Shown here: one piece after another, positions 15,788 to 24,566 of the stretch
Numbering within the stretch: position 1 is the first letter of the stretch
How the letters are laid out: every line of letters starts with the position of its first letter
Assembly (NCBI GenBank): GCA_947626675.1
Contig: CANQTC010000003.1
Location: 62,001-126,000 of the forward strand
Length of the DNA stretch: 64,000 nt
Source: an uncultured Coprococcus sp.
Lineage (GTDB): Bacteria > Bacillota > Clostridia > Lachnospirales > Lachnospiraceae
Direction of reading: 5' to 3'
Program-made: the position numbers and the translations under genes
The notes under the pieces: model-generated
The model's input: the letters and a program-made list of their open reading frames with translations, nothing else
The model's database searches: none
Told to the model about the DNA's origin: nothing

Positions 15788-15861
15788 TGTCCATATTTGT
15801 CCATTGTGAAAATTAAGAAAAAAACAAGAATTTCTTAATATAATTTCTCTATTTTTGCCTA

Positions 15862-15889
15862 TTGAATATAAGATATAGAATGATATAAT
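15862..15889 (+). promoter_or_regulatory. Candidate promoter of the LTA-synthase-like gene
   Basis: TTGAAT (15862-15867), 16 bases, TATAAT (15884-15889), followed at once by ATGAACACTTA. The sequence TATAATRTGAACACTTA also appears twice near 23744 and 23838. Confidence 0.6.
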
Positions 15890-15965
15890 ATGAACACTTA
15901 CCGAATACAATATAATCCCCATCATTCCGCTATGGAGGGGGGGATAATGCAAAAGGAGTTGTATT

Positions 15966-18035
15966 ATGAAAGAGAAATTAAAGAAGTTTAAACATTCAGA
16001 TATTTTTATTTGTATGCTCATAGCAGTTGGTCTTGATATTGTATTGGAGATACTGGGACGTCATTCATTTGTAAATACATTACAGTATATAGCAAAAGAA
16101 CCGATTGTATTTTTATATAACTGTTCCATTATTTTCTTTACGCTTACTCTTGCGTTATTAATGAGAAAAAGGGTGTTTGGGTACTGTATTATATCGTTCG
16201 CATGGCTGTTATGCGGTATTACCAACTGCATCGTTCTGGGATTTAGAATAACACCTTTTTCAGCGATTGATGTGCTTATGGCACGAAATACGATAACGAT
16301 AATAGATAAGTATTTTGAAGTGTGGCAGATTGTTGTTATTTGCGTTTTGCTTTTTATTGCTTTGGCAGGAATTATACTTTTGTTTTTGAAATCTCCGATT
16401 GTGACGGGAAAAATATACAGAGTAAGAACAACGATATTTATTGTAGCTACATTCTGCTGCGTAATGCTGTTTACAAAAATTGCATTAAATGCACAGGCAA
16501 TATCGGATAATTTTTCAAATCTGGCTACAGCATATGAGAACTATGGGTTTGCATACTGCTTTTCTAACAGTGTTGTAGATGTCGGCATCAATCAGCCAAA
16601 GGATTATAGTGAAGAGAAGATGCTGGAAATAAAAGATGAGCTTGATAAAGTAGAAGCTTCAAAGTCGGAATATGTGAAGAAAAAGCCGAATGTAGTTGTG
16701 GTACAGCTTGAATCCTTTATGGATCCTTCCTATGTAAAAGAACTGCAATTTAGTGAAAATCCGATACCGAACTTTACCAAGCTTAAAAATGAATGTACTT
16801 CCGGATTTTTAGTGATGCCGGCCATTGGCGCAGGTACAGCGAACTCGGAGTTTGAAGTATTATCAGGCTTTAACGTAGCATATTTTGGAGCGGGCGAGTA
16901 TCCATACAAAACGGTTCTTGGAAGCACGACCTGTGAAACAATGGCAACGGAGCTTACAAAGCAGGGATATAAAACACATGCCATGCATAATCATGACGGT
17001 ACATTTTATGATAGATACGAAGTATATAAAAATCTTGGATTTGATACATTTACACCGCTCGAATACATGTATAATGTAGAGCATACACAGAAAAACTGGG
17101 AAAAGGATAATGTGCTTACAGGGGAAATCATGAAAAATCTTGAGTCTACAGCAGAAAGGGATTTTGTATTTACGGTAAGTGTGCAAGGACATGGCAGGTA
17201 TCCGGATGTGTTGGATGAAGAAAACTTTGACTATCCAATAAAAGTAACCGGTACAGGGGATGAATCGCTGGATACAGAGTGGACTTATTATTGCAATCAG
17301 CTTTACGAGATGGATGCTTTTATAGGAGAACTCGTAGAGACCTTAAGCAAATATGATGAGCCTGTTGTTTTGTGTATGTATGGAGACCATCTGCCGGGCT
17401 TTGAGCTGACGGAGGATAGTCTGAAAAATGCAAATCTTTACCAGACGGAGTATTTCATATGGAGCAATATGAAAGATTTTCCTGTAGAAAAGGAAGACCT
17501 TGAAGCATATCAGCTTAGTACCAAGATATTTGATATGGTGGGATTTCAAAAAAGTTATATGCAGAAGTTTAATACGCTCTATAAGCCTGGTGATGAAAAT
17601 TTTGATGACATCATGAAAAACATACAATATGATATGTTATATGGAGACAGATATTTGTGGCCGGAGGGATGGACATATGAACCGACCGATATGCAGTATG
17701 GTATTGATACGATATGCATTACGGATATAGAACAGGGCACATATATGTATCAGCCTGAAACAGATGATAATACTGAGGATATTCCGGAAGCATCCGAGCT
17801 TACAGGCTTATATATACATGGCGAGAATTTCAATGAATATAGTTTTGTCTGGGTTGATGATGCATTTAATGATAAAACAATATATATCGATAGAAATACT
17901 TTATTTTTGCCTGATGGAAAATTTAAAGATGGTGAAGAGGTATGCATTGCCCAGGTTGGGGATGATAATATTGATATAGGCATTTCCCAGCCATATATAT
18001 ACCACAGCGGTGAGATGACAGATGAACCGAAGTAA
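15966..18035 (+). CDS. LTA synthase-like sulfatase-family membrane protein
   Basis: A 689-residue protein with about five N-terminal membrane helices (to about residue 180), a linker, then an alkaline-phosphatase/sulfatase fold. Family features include VVVVQLESF with the metal-ligand Glu, GAGTANSEFEVL with the catalytic Thr, the HNHDGTFYDR region and MYGDHLPGF with metal-binding Asp-His. LtaS enzymes move glycerol-phosphate from phosphatidylglycerol to teichoic acid chains outside the cell. A C-terminal extension of about 110 residues (from about 580), rich in Asp and Glu and apparently beta-stranded, is not part of the classical enzyme. AAAAGGAG precedes the ATG. Confidence 0.85.
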   Translation: MKEKLKKFKHSDIFICMLIAVGLDIVLEILGRHSFVNTLQYIAKEPIVFLYNCSIIFFTLTLALLMRKRVFGYCIISFAWLLCGITNCIVLGFRITPFSAIDVLMARNTITIIDKYFEVWQIVVICVLLFIALAGIILLFLKSPIVTGKIYRVRTTIFIVATFCCVMLFTKIALNAQAISDNFSNLATAYENYGFAYCFSNSVVDVGINQPKDYSEEKMLEIKDELDKVEASKSEYVKKKPNVVVVQLESFMDPSYVKELQFSENPIPNFTKLKNECTSGFLVMPAIGAGTANSEFEVLSGFNVAYFGAGEYPYKTVLGSTTCETMATELTKQGYKTHAMHNHDGTFYDRYEVYKNLGFDTFTPLEYMYNVEHTQKNWEKDNVLTGEIMKNLESTAERDFVFTVSVQGHGRYPDVLDEENFDYPIKVTGTGDESLDTEWTYYCNQLYEMDAFIGELVETLSKYDEPVVLCMYGDHLPGFELTEDSLKNANLYQTEYFIWSNMKDFPVEKEDLEAYQLSTKIFDMVGFQKSYMQKFNTLYKPGDENFDDIMKNIQYDMLYGDRYLWPEGWTYEPTDMQYGIDTICITDIEQGTYMYQPETDDNTEDIPEASELTGLYIHGENFNEYSFVWVDDAFNDKTIYIDRNTLFLPDGKFKDGEEVCIAQVGDDNIDIGISQPYIYHSGEMTDEPK

Positions 18036-18092
18036 GCCTTGCGGCAATCGGATGGATTCTTACATTTAATTTATAATTTGCTGATTATATTC

Positions 18093-18121
18093 TTGACAAT
18101 GAATTGCTAATTTGTTAGCAT
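18093..18121 (+). promoter_or_regulatory. Candidate promoter of guaB with inverted repeat
   Basis: TTGACA (18093-18098), 17 bases, TAGCAT (18116-18121). The spacer contains GCTAA-TTTG-TTAGC (18106-18119), a perfect 5-base inverted repeat. The 14 bases TGTTAGCATATACT are shared with the Fur-like gene promoter. Confidence 0.5.
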
Positions 18122-18150
18122 ATACTTCATATATTTTTATTTTTGATTGA

Positions 18151-19641
<1,491 letters not shown>

Positions 19642-19670
19642 ATGAATGACATTATTGATGTTAATTGTAG

Positions 19671-19703
19671 AAGCACAGCGGGTATGTCTTGCTGTGCTTT
19701 TAT
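19671..19703 (+). terminator. Terminator after guaB
   Basis: AAGCACAGC (19671-19679) pairs with GCTGTGCTT (19691-19699), followed by TTTATAT. Confidence 0.8.
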
Positions 19704-19742
19704 ATGTTATCGCGTAGATGGATATAAAGAGGTTTACATAAC

Positions 19743-20804
19743 ATGGAATTATATATGGCGCCGATGGAAGGGATAACAGGATATTTATATAGAAATGTTT
19801 ATAATAAATATTTTACAGGAATTGATAAATATTTTACTCCTTTTATTGCTCCTGCAAAGGGCAGACCGCTTCGGACAAGGGAGCTTAAAGATATATTACC
19901 GGAGAATAATGAAAATATTAATGTTGTTCCGCAGATACTTACAAATGATGCCGGAGATTTTATTAAAACCGCAAAATTTTTGAAAGAATATGGTTATACA
20001 GAAGTGAATATCAATCTGGGATGCCCATCAGGAACAGTGGTATCAAAGTGTAAGGGGGCTGGTCTTTTATATGATATAGAACGTCTTGATGAATTCCTGT
20101 ATGGTGTTTATGAAGCGGATATCATGGCGGTATCGATAAAGACGCGAATCGGTAAACTGTTTCCGGAGGAATTTGAAGATATTATCAATGTATATAAGAA
20201 GTATCCAATAGCTGAACTGATTATACATCCGAGGGTACAGACAGATTATTATAAGAATACACCGAATATTTTTATGTTTAAAAGAGGTGTGGAGCAGTAT
20301 CTTTTCAATATGCAGGATGATGTAAAACCTGTTTTTTCGGACGGGCATGAAGCGGCAGCTCATGACGTAAAGGAAATCTGTTATAATGGAGATGTTTTTT
20401 CACTCGCTGATTATCGTAAAATAGTTGCTGAATGTCCTTTTATATCAAAGGTCATGCTCGGAAGAGGCGTAGTAGGAAATCCTTTTCTGCCGGAAATGAT
20501 AAAATCAATTGCCAAAGAGGACGGTGAAAACCGAAATCGTTTCAATGCATTTCATAATGAGCTTTTATCAGCATATCAAGATTCTGAGCTCGGAGAACAT
20601 AATACCCTTTTTAAAATGAAGGAGTTGTGGCTGTATATGGGAGGACTGTTTGAAGCATGCCCAAATGCGCACAGATATCTGAAAAAGATAAAAAAGGCAA
20701 AGAACATGGCGGAATATAAGGTGACATTTAACGATTTGATAGTTGACAATAATATATCCTTGAATTATAATTTATGCATCAATGGCGAAGACGAAGACGA
20801 GTAG
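19743..20804 (+). CDS. tRNA-dihydrouridine synthase (Dus family)
   Basis: A 353-residue flavoenzyme-type TIM barrel. It starts MELYMAPMEGITGYLYRN (the MAPM FMN-binding start), has NINLGCPSGTVVSKCKGAGLL with the family Cys in GCP and the GAG loop, SIKTRIG, and near residue 237 the phosphate-binding MLGRGVVGNPFLP. Dus enzymes reduce uridines in tRNA D-loops using FMN and NADPH. The exact class is uncertain because it is more divergent than DusB. Its last codons contain a consensus promoter for the aspS leader. Confidence 0.88.
   Translation: MELYMAPMEGITGYLYRNVYNKYFTGIDKYFTPFIAPAKGRPLRTRELKDILPENNENINVVPQILTNDAGDFIKTAKFLKEYGYTEVNINLGCPSGTVVSKCKGAGLLYDIERLDEFLYGVYEADIMAVSIKTRIGKLFPEEFEDIINVYKKYPIAELIIHPRVQTDYYKNTPNIFMFKRGVEQYLFNMQDDVKPVFSDGHEAAAHDVKEICYNGDVFSLADYRKIVAECPFISKVMLGRGVVGNPFLPEMIKSIAKEDGENRNRFNAFHNELLSAYQDSELGEHNTLFKMKELWLYMGGLFEACPNAHRYLKKIKKAKNMAEYKVTFNDLIVDNNISLNYNLCINGEDEDE
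20743..20771 (+). promoter_or_regulatory. Consensus promoter for the T-box/aspS transcript, inside the dus gene
   Basis: TTGACA (20743-20748), 17 bases, TATAAT (20766-20771), a perfect sigma-A promoter lying wholly in the last codons of the dus reading frame. Transcription would start near 20778. Confidence 0.85.
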
Positions 20805-21000
20805 CGTACTTTATCGCTTACAGCGAGTCGGGGACGGTGAAAGCCTGACAGAGTGAATGAACGTGAATAACAACTTTATCAGCCCTGTAAAAAAATAAAG
20901 TGACTGCAAGGCAGTAAGTCAGGTGGCACCGCGGACAAAAGAGAGCTTATGTTCGTCCTGAATATTTTGATATATTCAAGATGAACATAAGCTCTTTATT
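20800..21000 (+). ncRNA. T-box riboswitch upstream of aspS
   Basis: The T-box sequence GGTGGCACCGCGG is at 20922-20934. Upstream are a stem I with AG bulge and apical GGTGAAAGCC (20837-20853), a specifier region and a stem III hairpin (20905-20915). Downstream the antiterminator competes with a very long terminator: GAGCTTATGTTC (from 20943) pairs with GAACATAAGCTC (to 20995), then TTTATTATT. The AGTA/GAA loop-E pattern (20810s and 20865-20867) places the specifier in GAATAACAAC, where I read AAC (Asn), not GAC. The UGGC suits a tRNA with discriminator G, true for Asp and Asn. Uncharged tRNA would allow aspS expression. Confidence 0.9.
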
Positions 21001-21020
21001 ATTAGAAAAGGAGAAATAAA

Positions 21021-22772
21021 ATGACAATCGCAAATATTTATCGCAACAGAACATTGAATGAGCTTGCTGAAAGTGATGTAGATGCAACGGTGAAGGTGGC
21101 AGGATGGGTTGAGAACATTCGTGACCACGGTGGTGTATCCTTTATTGACCTTCGTGATATGTATGGTGTACTTCAAGTGGTTATGAGAGATACAAAGCTT
21201 CTTGATGGTATCAGTAAGGAAGATTGTGTATCGATTGAAGGAAAAATTGAGCATAGGGATGAAGAAACCTATAATCCTAAAATTCCTACCGGTACAATTG
21301 AGCTGGAAGCACATACGGTGGAGGTGCTTGGAAAGGTCTATAAGCAGGTGCCATTTGAGATTATGACATCAAAAGAGACGCGTGAGGATGTAAGGCTTAA
21401 GTACAGGTATCTGGATTTGAGAAATGCAAAGGTAAGAGATAATATGATTTTTAGAAGTCAGGTTATCAGCTTCCTGCGTCAGAAGATGACAGAAATGGGC
21501 TTCCTTGAAATTCAGACACCTATATTGTGTGCTTCATCTCCGGAAGGTGCAAGGGATTATATTGTTCCATCAAGAAAGTTTAAGGGAAAATTCTATGCAC
21601 TTCCACAGGCGCCGCAGCAGTACAAGCAGCTCCTTATGGTTGCCGGATTTGATAAATATTTTCAGATAGCACCATGTTTTAGAGATGAAGATGCAAGGGC
21701 TGACCGTTCTCCTGGTGAGTTTTATCAGCTTGATTTTGAAATGAGCTTTGCAACACAGGAGGATGTGTTTGCGGTAGGAGAAAAAGTTCTTTCTGCAACA
21801 TTTGAGAAGTTTGCACCTGAGGGGGCAGCGGTTACACAGGCGCCTTATCCTATTATCAGTTATAAACAGGCTATGCTTGAGTTTGGCACAGATAAGCCGG
21901 ACCTTAGAAATCCGCTTAGAATTATTGATTTGACAGACTTTTTCCAAAGATGTACCTTTGCACCTTTCCACGGAAAGACGGTCAGGGCAATTAATGTTCC
22001 GGCCAAGCTTTCAAAGGGGCAGCATGAAAAGCTTCTTAAGTATGCGCAGTCCATAGGAATGGGCGGACTTGGGTATTTGGAAGTGCTGGATGATATGACA
22101 TATAAAGGTCCTATCGATAAATTTATTCCGGATGATATGAAGAACGAGATAAGGGAGCTTGCAGGACTTGAAGCTGGAAATACGATTTTCTTTATAGCAG
22201 ATGTCGAAGCGCTTGCGGCTTCATTTGCAGGACAGCTTCGTAATGAGATTGCGGCAAGACTTGATATGATAGAAAAAAATGCATATCGTTTCTGTTATGT
22301 AAATGATTTCCCTATGTATGAGTATGATAAGGAAACAAAGAAAATTATATTTACACATAATCCGTTCTCTATGCCACAGGGCGGTCTGGACGCATTAAAT
22401 GAAAAGGACCCGCTTGAGATTTTGGCATATCAATATGATATCGTGTGTAACGGTATTGAGCTTTCTTCAGGAGCTGTCAGAAATCATAATCTTGAGATTA
22501 TGATTAAAGCATTTGAGATTGCAGGTTATACAGAGGAGGACCTTAAGGAGAAATTTGGCGCACTTTATAATGCATTTCAGTTTGGTGCACCACCGCATGC
22601 AGGTATGGCGCCAGGTGTTGATCGTATGATTATGCTTCTTAGAAACGAGGAAAATATTAGAGAGGTTATACCATTTCCTATGAATGGAAATGCACAGGAT
22701 CTTATGTGTGGTGCACCAGGTGAAGTTACAGAGCAGCAGCTTCGCGAGGTTCATATAAAAGTAAGACAGTAA
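21021..22772 (+). CDS. aspS: Aspartyl-tRNA synthetase (bacterial type, with GAD domain)
   Basis: A 583-residue class II synthetase. An N-terminal OB-fold (VAGWVENIRDHGGVSFIDLRD) binds the anticodon. Class II motif 1 is around FLEIQTPIL, motif 2 is CFRDEDARADRSPGEFYQLDFEMSF, and motif 3 is GAPPHAGMAPGVDRMIMLL. The bacterial GAD insertion lies around residues 290-400. It charges tRNA-Asp and, if non-discriminating, tRNA-Asn for transamidation. The T-box leader immediately upstream controls it by uncharged tRNA. AAAGGAG precedes the ATG. Confidence 0.97.
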   Translation: MTIANIYRNRTLNELAESDVDATVKVAGWVENIRDHGGVSFIDLRDMYGVLQVVMRDTKLLDGISKEDCVSIEGKIEHRDEETYNPKIPTGTIELEAHTVEVLGKVYKQVPFEIMTSKETREDVRLKYRYLDLRNAKVRDNMIFRSQVISFLRQKMTEMGFLEIQTPILCASSPEGARDYIVPSRKFKGKFYALPQAPQQYKQLLMVAGFDKYFQIAPCFRDEDARADRSPGEFYQLDFEMSFATQEDVFAVGEKVLSATFEKFAPEGAAVTQAPYPIISYKQAMLEFGTDKPDLRNPLRIIDLTDFFQRCTFAPFHGKTVRAINVPAKLSKGQHEKLLKYAQSIGMGGLGYLEVLDDMTYKGPIDKFIPDDMKNEIRELAGLEAGNTIFFIADVEALAASFAGQLRNEIAARLDMIEKNAYRFCYVNDFPMYEYDKETKKIIFTHNPFSMPQGGLDALNEKDPLEILAYQYDIVCNGIELSSGAVRNHNLEIMIKAFEIAGYTEEDLKEKFGALYNAFQFGAPPHAGMAPGVDRMIMLLRNEENIREVIPFPMNGNAQDLMCGAPGEVTEQQLREVHIKVRQ

Positions 22773-22819
22773 TTGATTATCAGACATAGAAAATAATGCT
22801 TTTGAATTTACAAATCTTT

Positions 22820-22867
22820 AAGGGATAGTGGCTGTGTACATTTTGTATCGGTTGCTATCCCTTTTTT
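22820..22867 (+). terminator. Terminator after aspS
   Basis: AAGGGATAG (22820-22828) pairs with CTATCCCTT (22854-22862), followed by TTTT. Confidence 0.8.
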
Positions 22868-22942
22868 GCAGAGTATTTGTAGAAGGAGTAAGCGGCAGGC
22901 TGTTACGTTTAGTAGTCTTTGGATGTTGTAATGAGGTGGAAA

Positions 22943-23671
22943 ATGTATAAAATTGCAGTTTGTGATGATGTATCTTTATTTGCAGAGATGATAAGGGAAT
23001 TAATTGATGAATTCTTTTCTGAAAATGAAATGGATTATGATATTGATATGTATTGTAGAGGAGAAGATTTACTTAGAGGACTCGAAGAAAATACATATAA
23101 TATGTTATTTCTTGATATTGAACTTGGAGATATGAATGGTGTGGAACTGGCAAAAGAAATAAGAAAGTATAATGATGAAATGCTTATTTCTTTTATAACA
23201 TCATATAGGGAATTTTCATGTTCGGGATATAAAGTAAATGCTTTCAGATACATAATCAAAGAAAAAACACAATTGCGGTCATTTGTGAATGAGTGTTTGA
23301 GCAGTGCGCTTAGATTATATGATGTAAAAAATCAGAAAAGACTATTAAAATTCAGGGAAGAGGCTAAGTTTGTTCAGATAAATGAAATTGTATATATAGA
23401 AAGCAACGGACATGATTTGATTTTTCATATTAAAGAAGGCAATACAGAGCGTGAATATCATATGAGAGAAAAACTTGATGTAATGGAAAAGTATCTGAAT
23501 AATGTATTGTTTTTCAGAGCGAACAAAAGTGAGTTAGTCAATATGATGTATATATCAGCGCAGGAAAAAGATAAGCTTTATCTGGATAATAACAGGTATA
23601 TAAAGCTTGCAAGAAACAAGGGAAAAGAGTATTTATATACATATTGTAAGATAAAGGATAAATATTTATAA
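22943..23671 (+). CDS. Orphan LytTR-family response regulator (AgrA-like)
   Basis: A 242-residue regulator. The receiver domain starts MYKIAVCDDVSLF and has the phospho-acceptor Asp in MLFLDIELGDMNG. The LytTR DNA-binding domain includes EIVYIESNGHDLIFH, FFRANKSELVN and the closing NNRYIKLARNKGKEY. Relatives control bacteriocin, toxin or competence functions with a peptide-sensing kinase, but no kinase or peptide gene is adjacent here. ATG 22943, with GAGGTGG just upstream, is chosen over the frame opening at 22919. The following intergenic region holds duplicated elements that might be its targets. Confidence 0.85.
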   Translation: MYKIAVCDDVSLFAEMIRELIDEFFSENEMDYDIDMYCRGEDLLRGLEENTYNMLFLDIELGDMNGVELAKEIRKYNDEMLISFITSYREFSCSGYKVNAFRYIIKEKTQLRSFVNECLSSALRLYDVKNQKRLLKFREEAKFVQINEIVYIESNGHDLIFHIKEGNTEREYHMREKLDVMEKYLNNVLFFRANKSELVNMMYISAQEKDKLYLDNNRYIKLARNKGKEYLYTYCKIKDKYL

Positions 23672-23734
23672 AAATGAAATAGAGAAAGACCGGGAGTTAT
23701 ATTCCGGTGGTAATAGGCAATTTGCACAAAGACG

Positions 23735-23785
23735 TTTTCGTGGTATAATGTGAACACTTAATGAGTGCAAAGCACGAATTTAGTG
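23735..23785 (+). repeat. Structured intergenic repeat, copy 1
   Basis: TTTTC[G/A]TGGTATAATGTGAACACTTAATGAG is shared with copy 2, offset by 94 bases. It can fold: CACTTAA (23755-23761) with TTTAGTG (23779-23785), an internal TGA/GAA loop, and an inner GTGC (23765-23768) / GCAC (23772-23775) stem closed by AAA. Confidence 0.65.
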
Positions 23786-23828
23786 AGAACTTACACCTGT
23801 GACCTTAGCGAGCAGAAGGCGAGCTTAG

Positions 23829-23885
23829 TTTTCATGGTATAATGTGAACACTTAATGAGGCAAAGCCGATTTTTGTGTCCACATT
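23829..23885 (+). repeat. Structured intergenic repeat, copy 2
   Basis: Same 5' part as copy 1. Here AATGTGAACAC (23841-23851) pairs with GTGTCCACATT (23875-23885), and the inner stem is GGC (23859-23861) / GCC (23865-23867), again closed by AAA and flanked by GA on both sides. The inner stem differs from copy 1 on both strands, so pairing is kept while sequence changes. Confidence 0.65.
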
Positions 23886-23942
23886 TAATCATGAAACACT
23901 TATGTGCAAAAATTTTGTCCGGTAATGGATTTGTGATAAAGG

Positions 23943-23978
23943 AAAGAACTATTGCAGTATGGTGAATAGTTCTTTTTT
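23943..23978 (+). terminator. Rho-independent terminator in the LytTR-MarR gap
   Basis: AAAGAACTATT (23943-23953) is perfectly complementary to AATAGTTCTTT (23965-23975), followed by TTTT. It lies 272 bases beyond the LytTR stop, so it may end a separate small RNA. Confidence 0.8.
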
Positions 23979-24011
23979 TGTGTTTTATTTTACCGGATGC
24001 AATAAAACCTA

Positions 24012-24060
24012 TTGACGAAAGTACGAAATCGTACTATAATCCTGCGTATGAAATCGTACT
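24012..24060 (+). promoter_or_regulatory. marR promoter with two operators
   Basis: TTGACG (24012-24017), 17 bases, TATAAT (24035-24040). The spacer is filled by the inverted repeat AGTACGA-AA-TCGTACT (24020-24035). A second, imperfect copy GTATGA-AA-TCGTACT lies at 24046-24060, just past the start point. This is the classical layout for autorepression by a MarR dimer. Confidence 0.8.
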
Positions 24061-24074
24061 AATGGAGGTATTAT

Positions 24075-24512
24075 ATGATAGAAACGATAGAAGCAGAAAT
24101 GAAACGATTTGACTATTTGGTAAATGAAATTGATGCCGCTTATCATGAAGCATCCTTGAAGCTTGGGCTGTCTGATAGCGCAATGCTGATTTTGTATACA
24201 ATTTGTAATCATGGGGAAGCATGTCTGCTGAGTGATATTACACATTTGTCAGGGGTAAGTAAGCAAACTGTTAATTCTGCACTTCGTAAGCTTGAGAATG
24301 AAAATATTGTATATTCAGAAGTGATAAATGGCAGAAGAAAAAAGATTTGTCTTACGGATAAAGGAAAAGGACTCGTAAAAGATACTGTATTGCGGATTGT
24401 GGCGATAGAAAATGAAATTTTTGGTTCATGGACTGCGGAGGAGAGAAGAATATATATTGAACTCACACAAAGATATCTTTCTTCTTTTAAGGAAAAAATA
24501 AAAATGTTATAA
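24075..24512 (+). CDS. MarR-family transcriptional regulator
   Basis: A 145-residue winged-helix protein. The DNA-binding region LSDITHLSGVSKQTVNSALRKLE lies near residues 53-76, the wing is GRRKKICLTDKGKGL, and N- and C-terminal helices form the dimer interface. MarR proteins repress efflux or stress genes until a small ligand binds. Two palindromic operators overlap its own promoter, and the MATE exporter gene begins 54 bases downstream, so it very likely controls that exporter. Confidence 0.88.
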   Translation: MIETIEAEMKRFDYLVNEIDAAYHEASLKLGLSDSAMLILYTICNHGEACLLSDITHLSGVSKQTVNSALRKLENENIVYSEVINGRRKKICLTDKGKGLVKDTVLRIVAIENEIFGSWTAEERRIYIELTQRYLSSFKEKIKML

Positions 24513-24566
24513 CCTACCCATAACAGGCAGGCTAGTAGAAATATGGAACAAACGAGGAGTGAAGAA

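Larger units (their letters stand above)
23672..24074. other. 403-base intergenic region: structured repeats, terminator, MarR promoter
   Basis: No gene is seen. From left to right it holds: a promoter-like TTTGCA (23721-23726), 17 bases, TATAAT (23744-23749); two copies of a direct repeat (starts 23735 and 23829); a rho-independent terminator (23943-23978); and the MarR promoter with two operators (24012-24060). The section from about 23756 to 23978 could be a small non-coding RNA gene. Confidence 0.55.
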
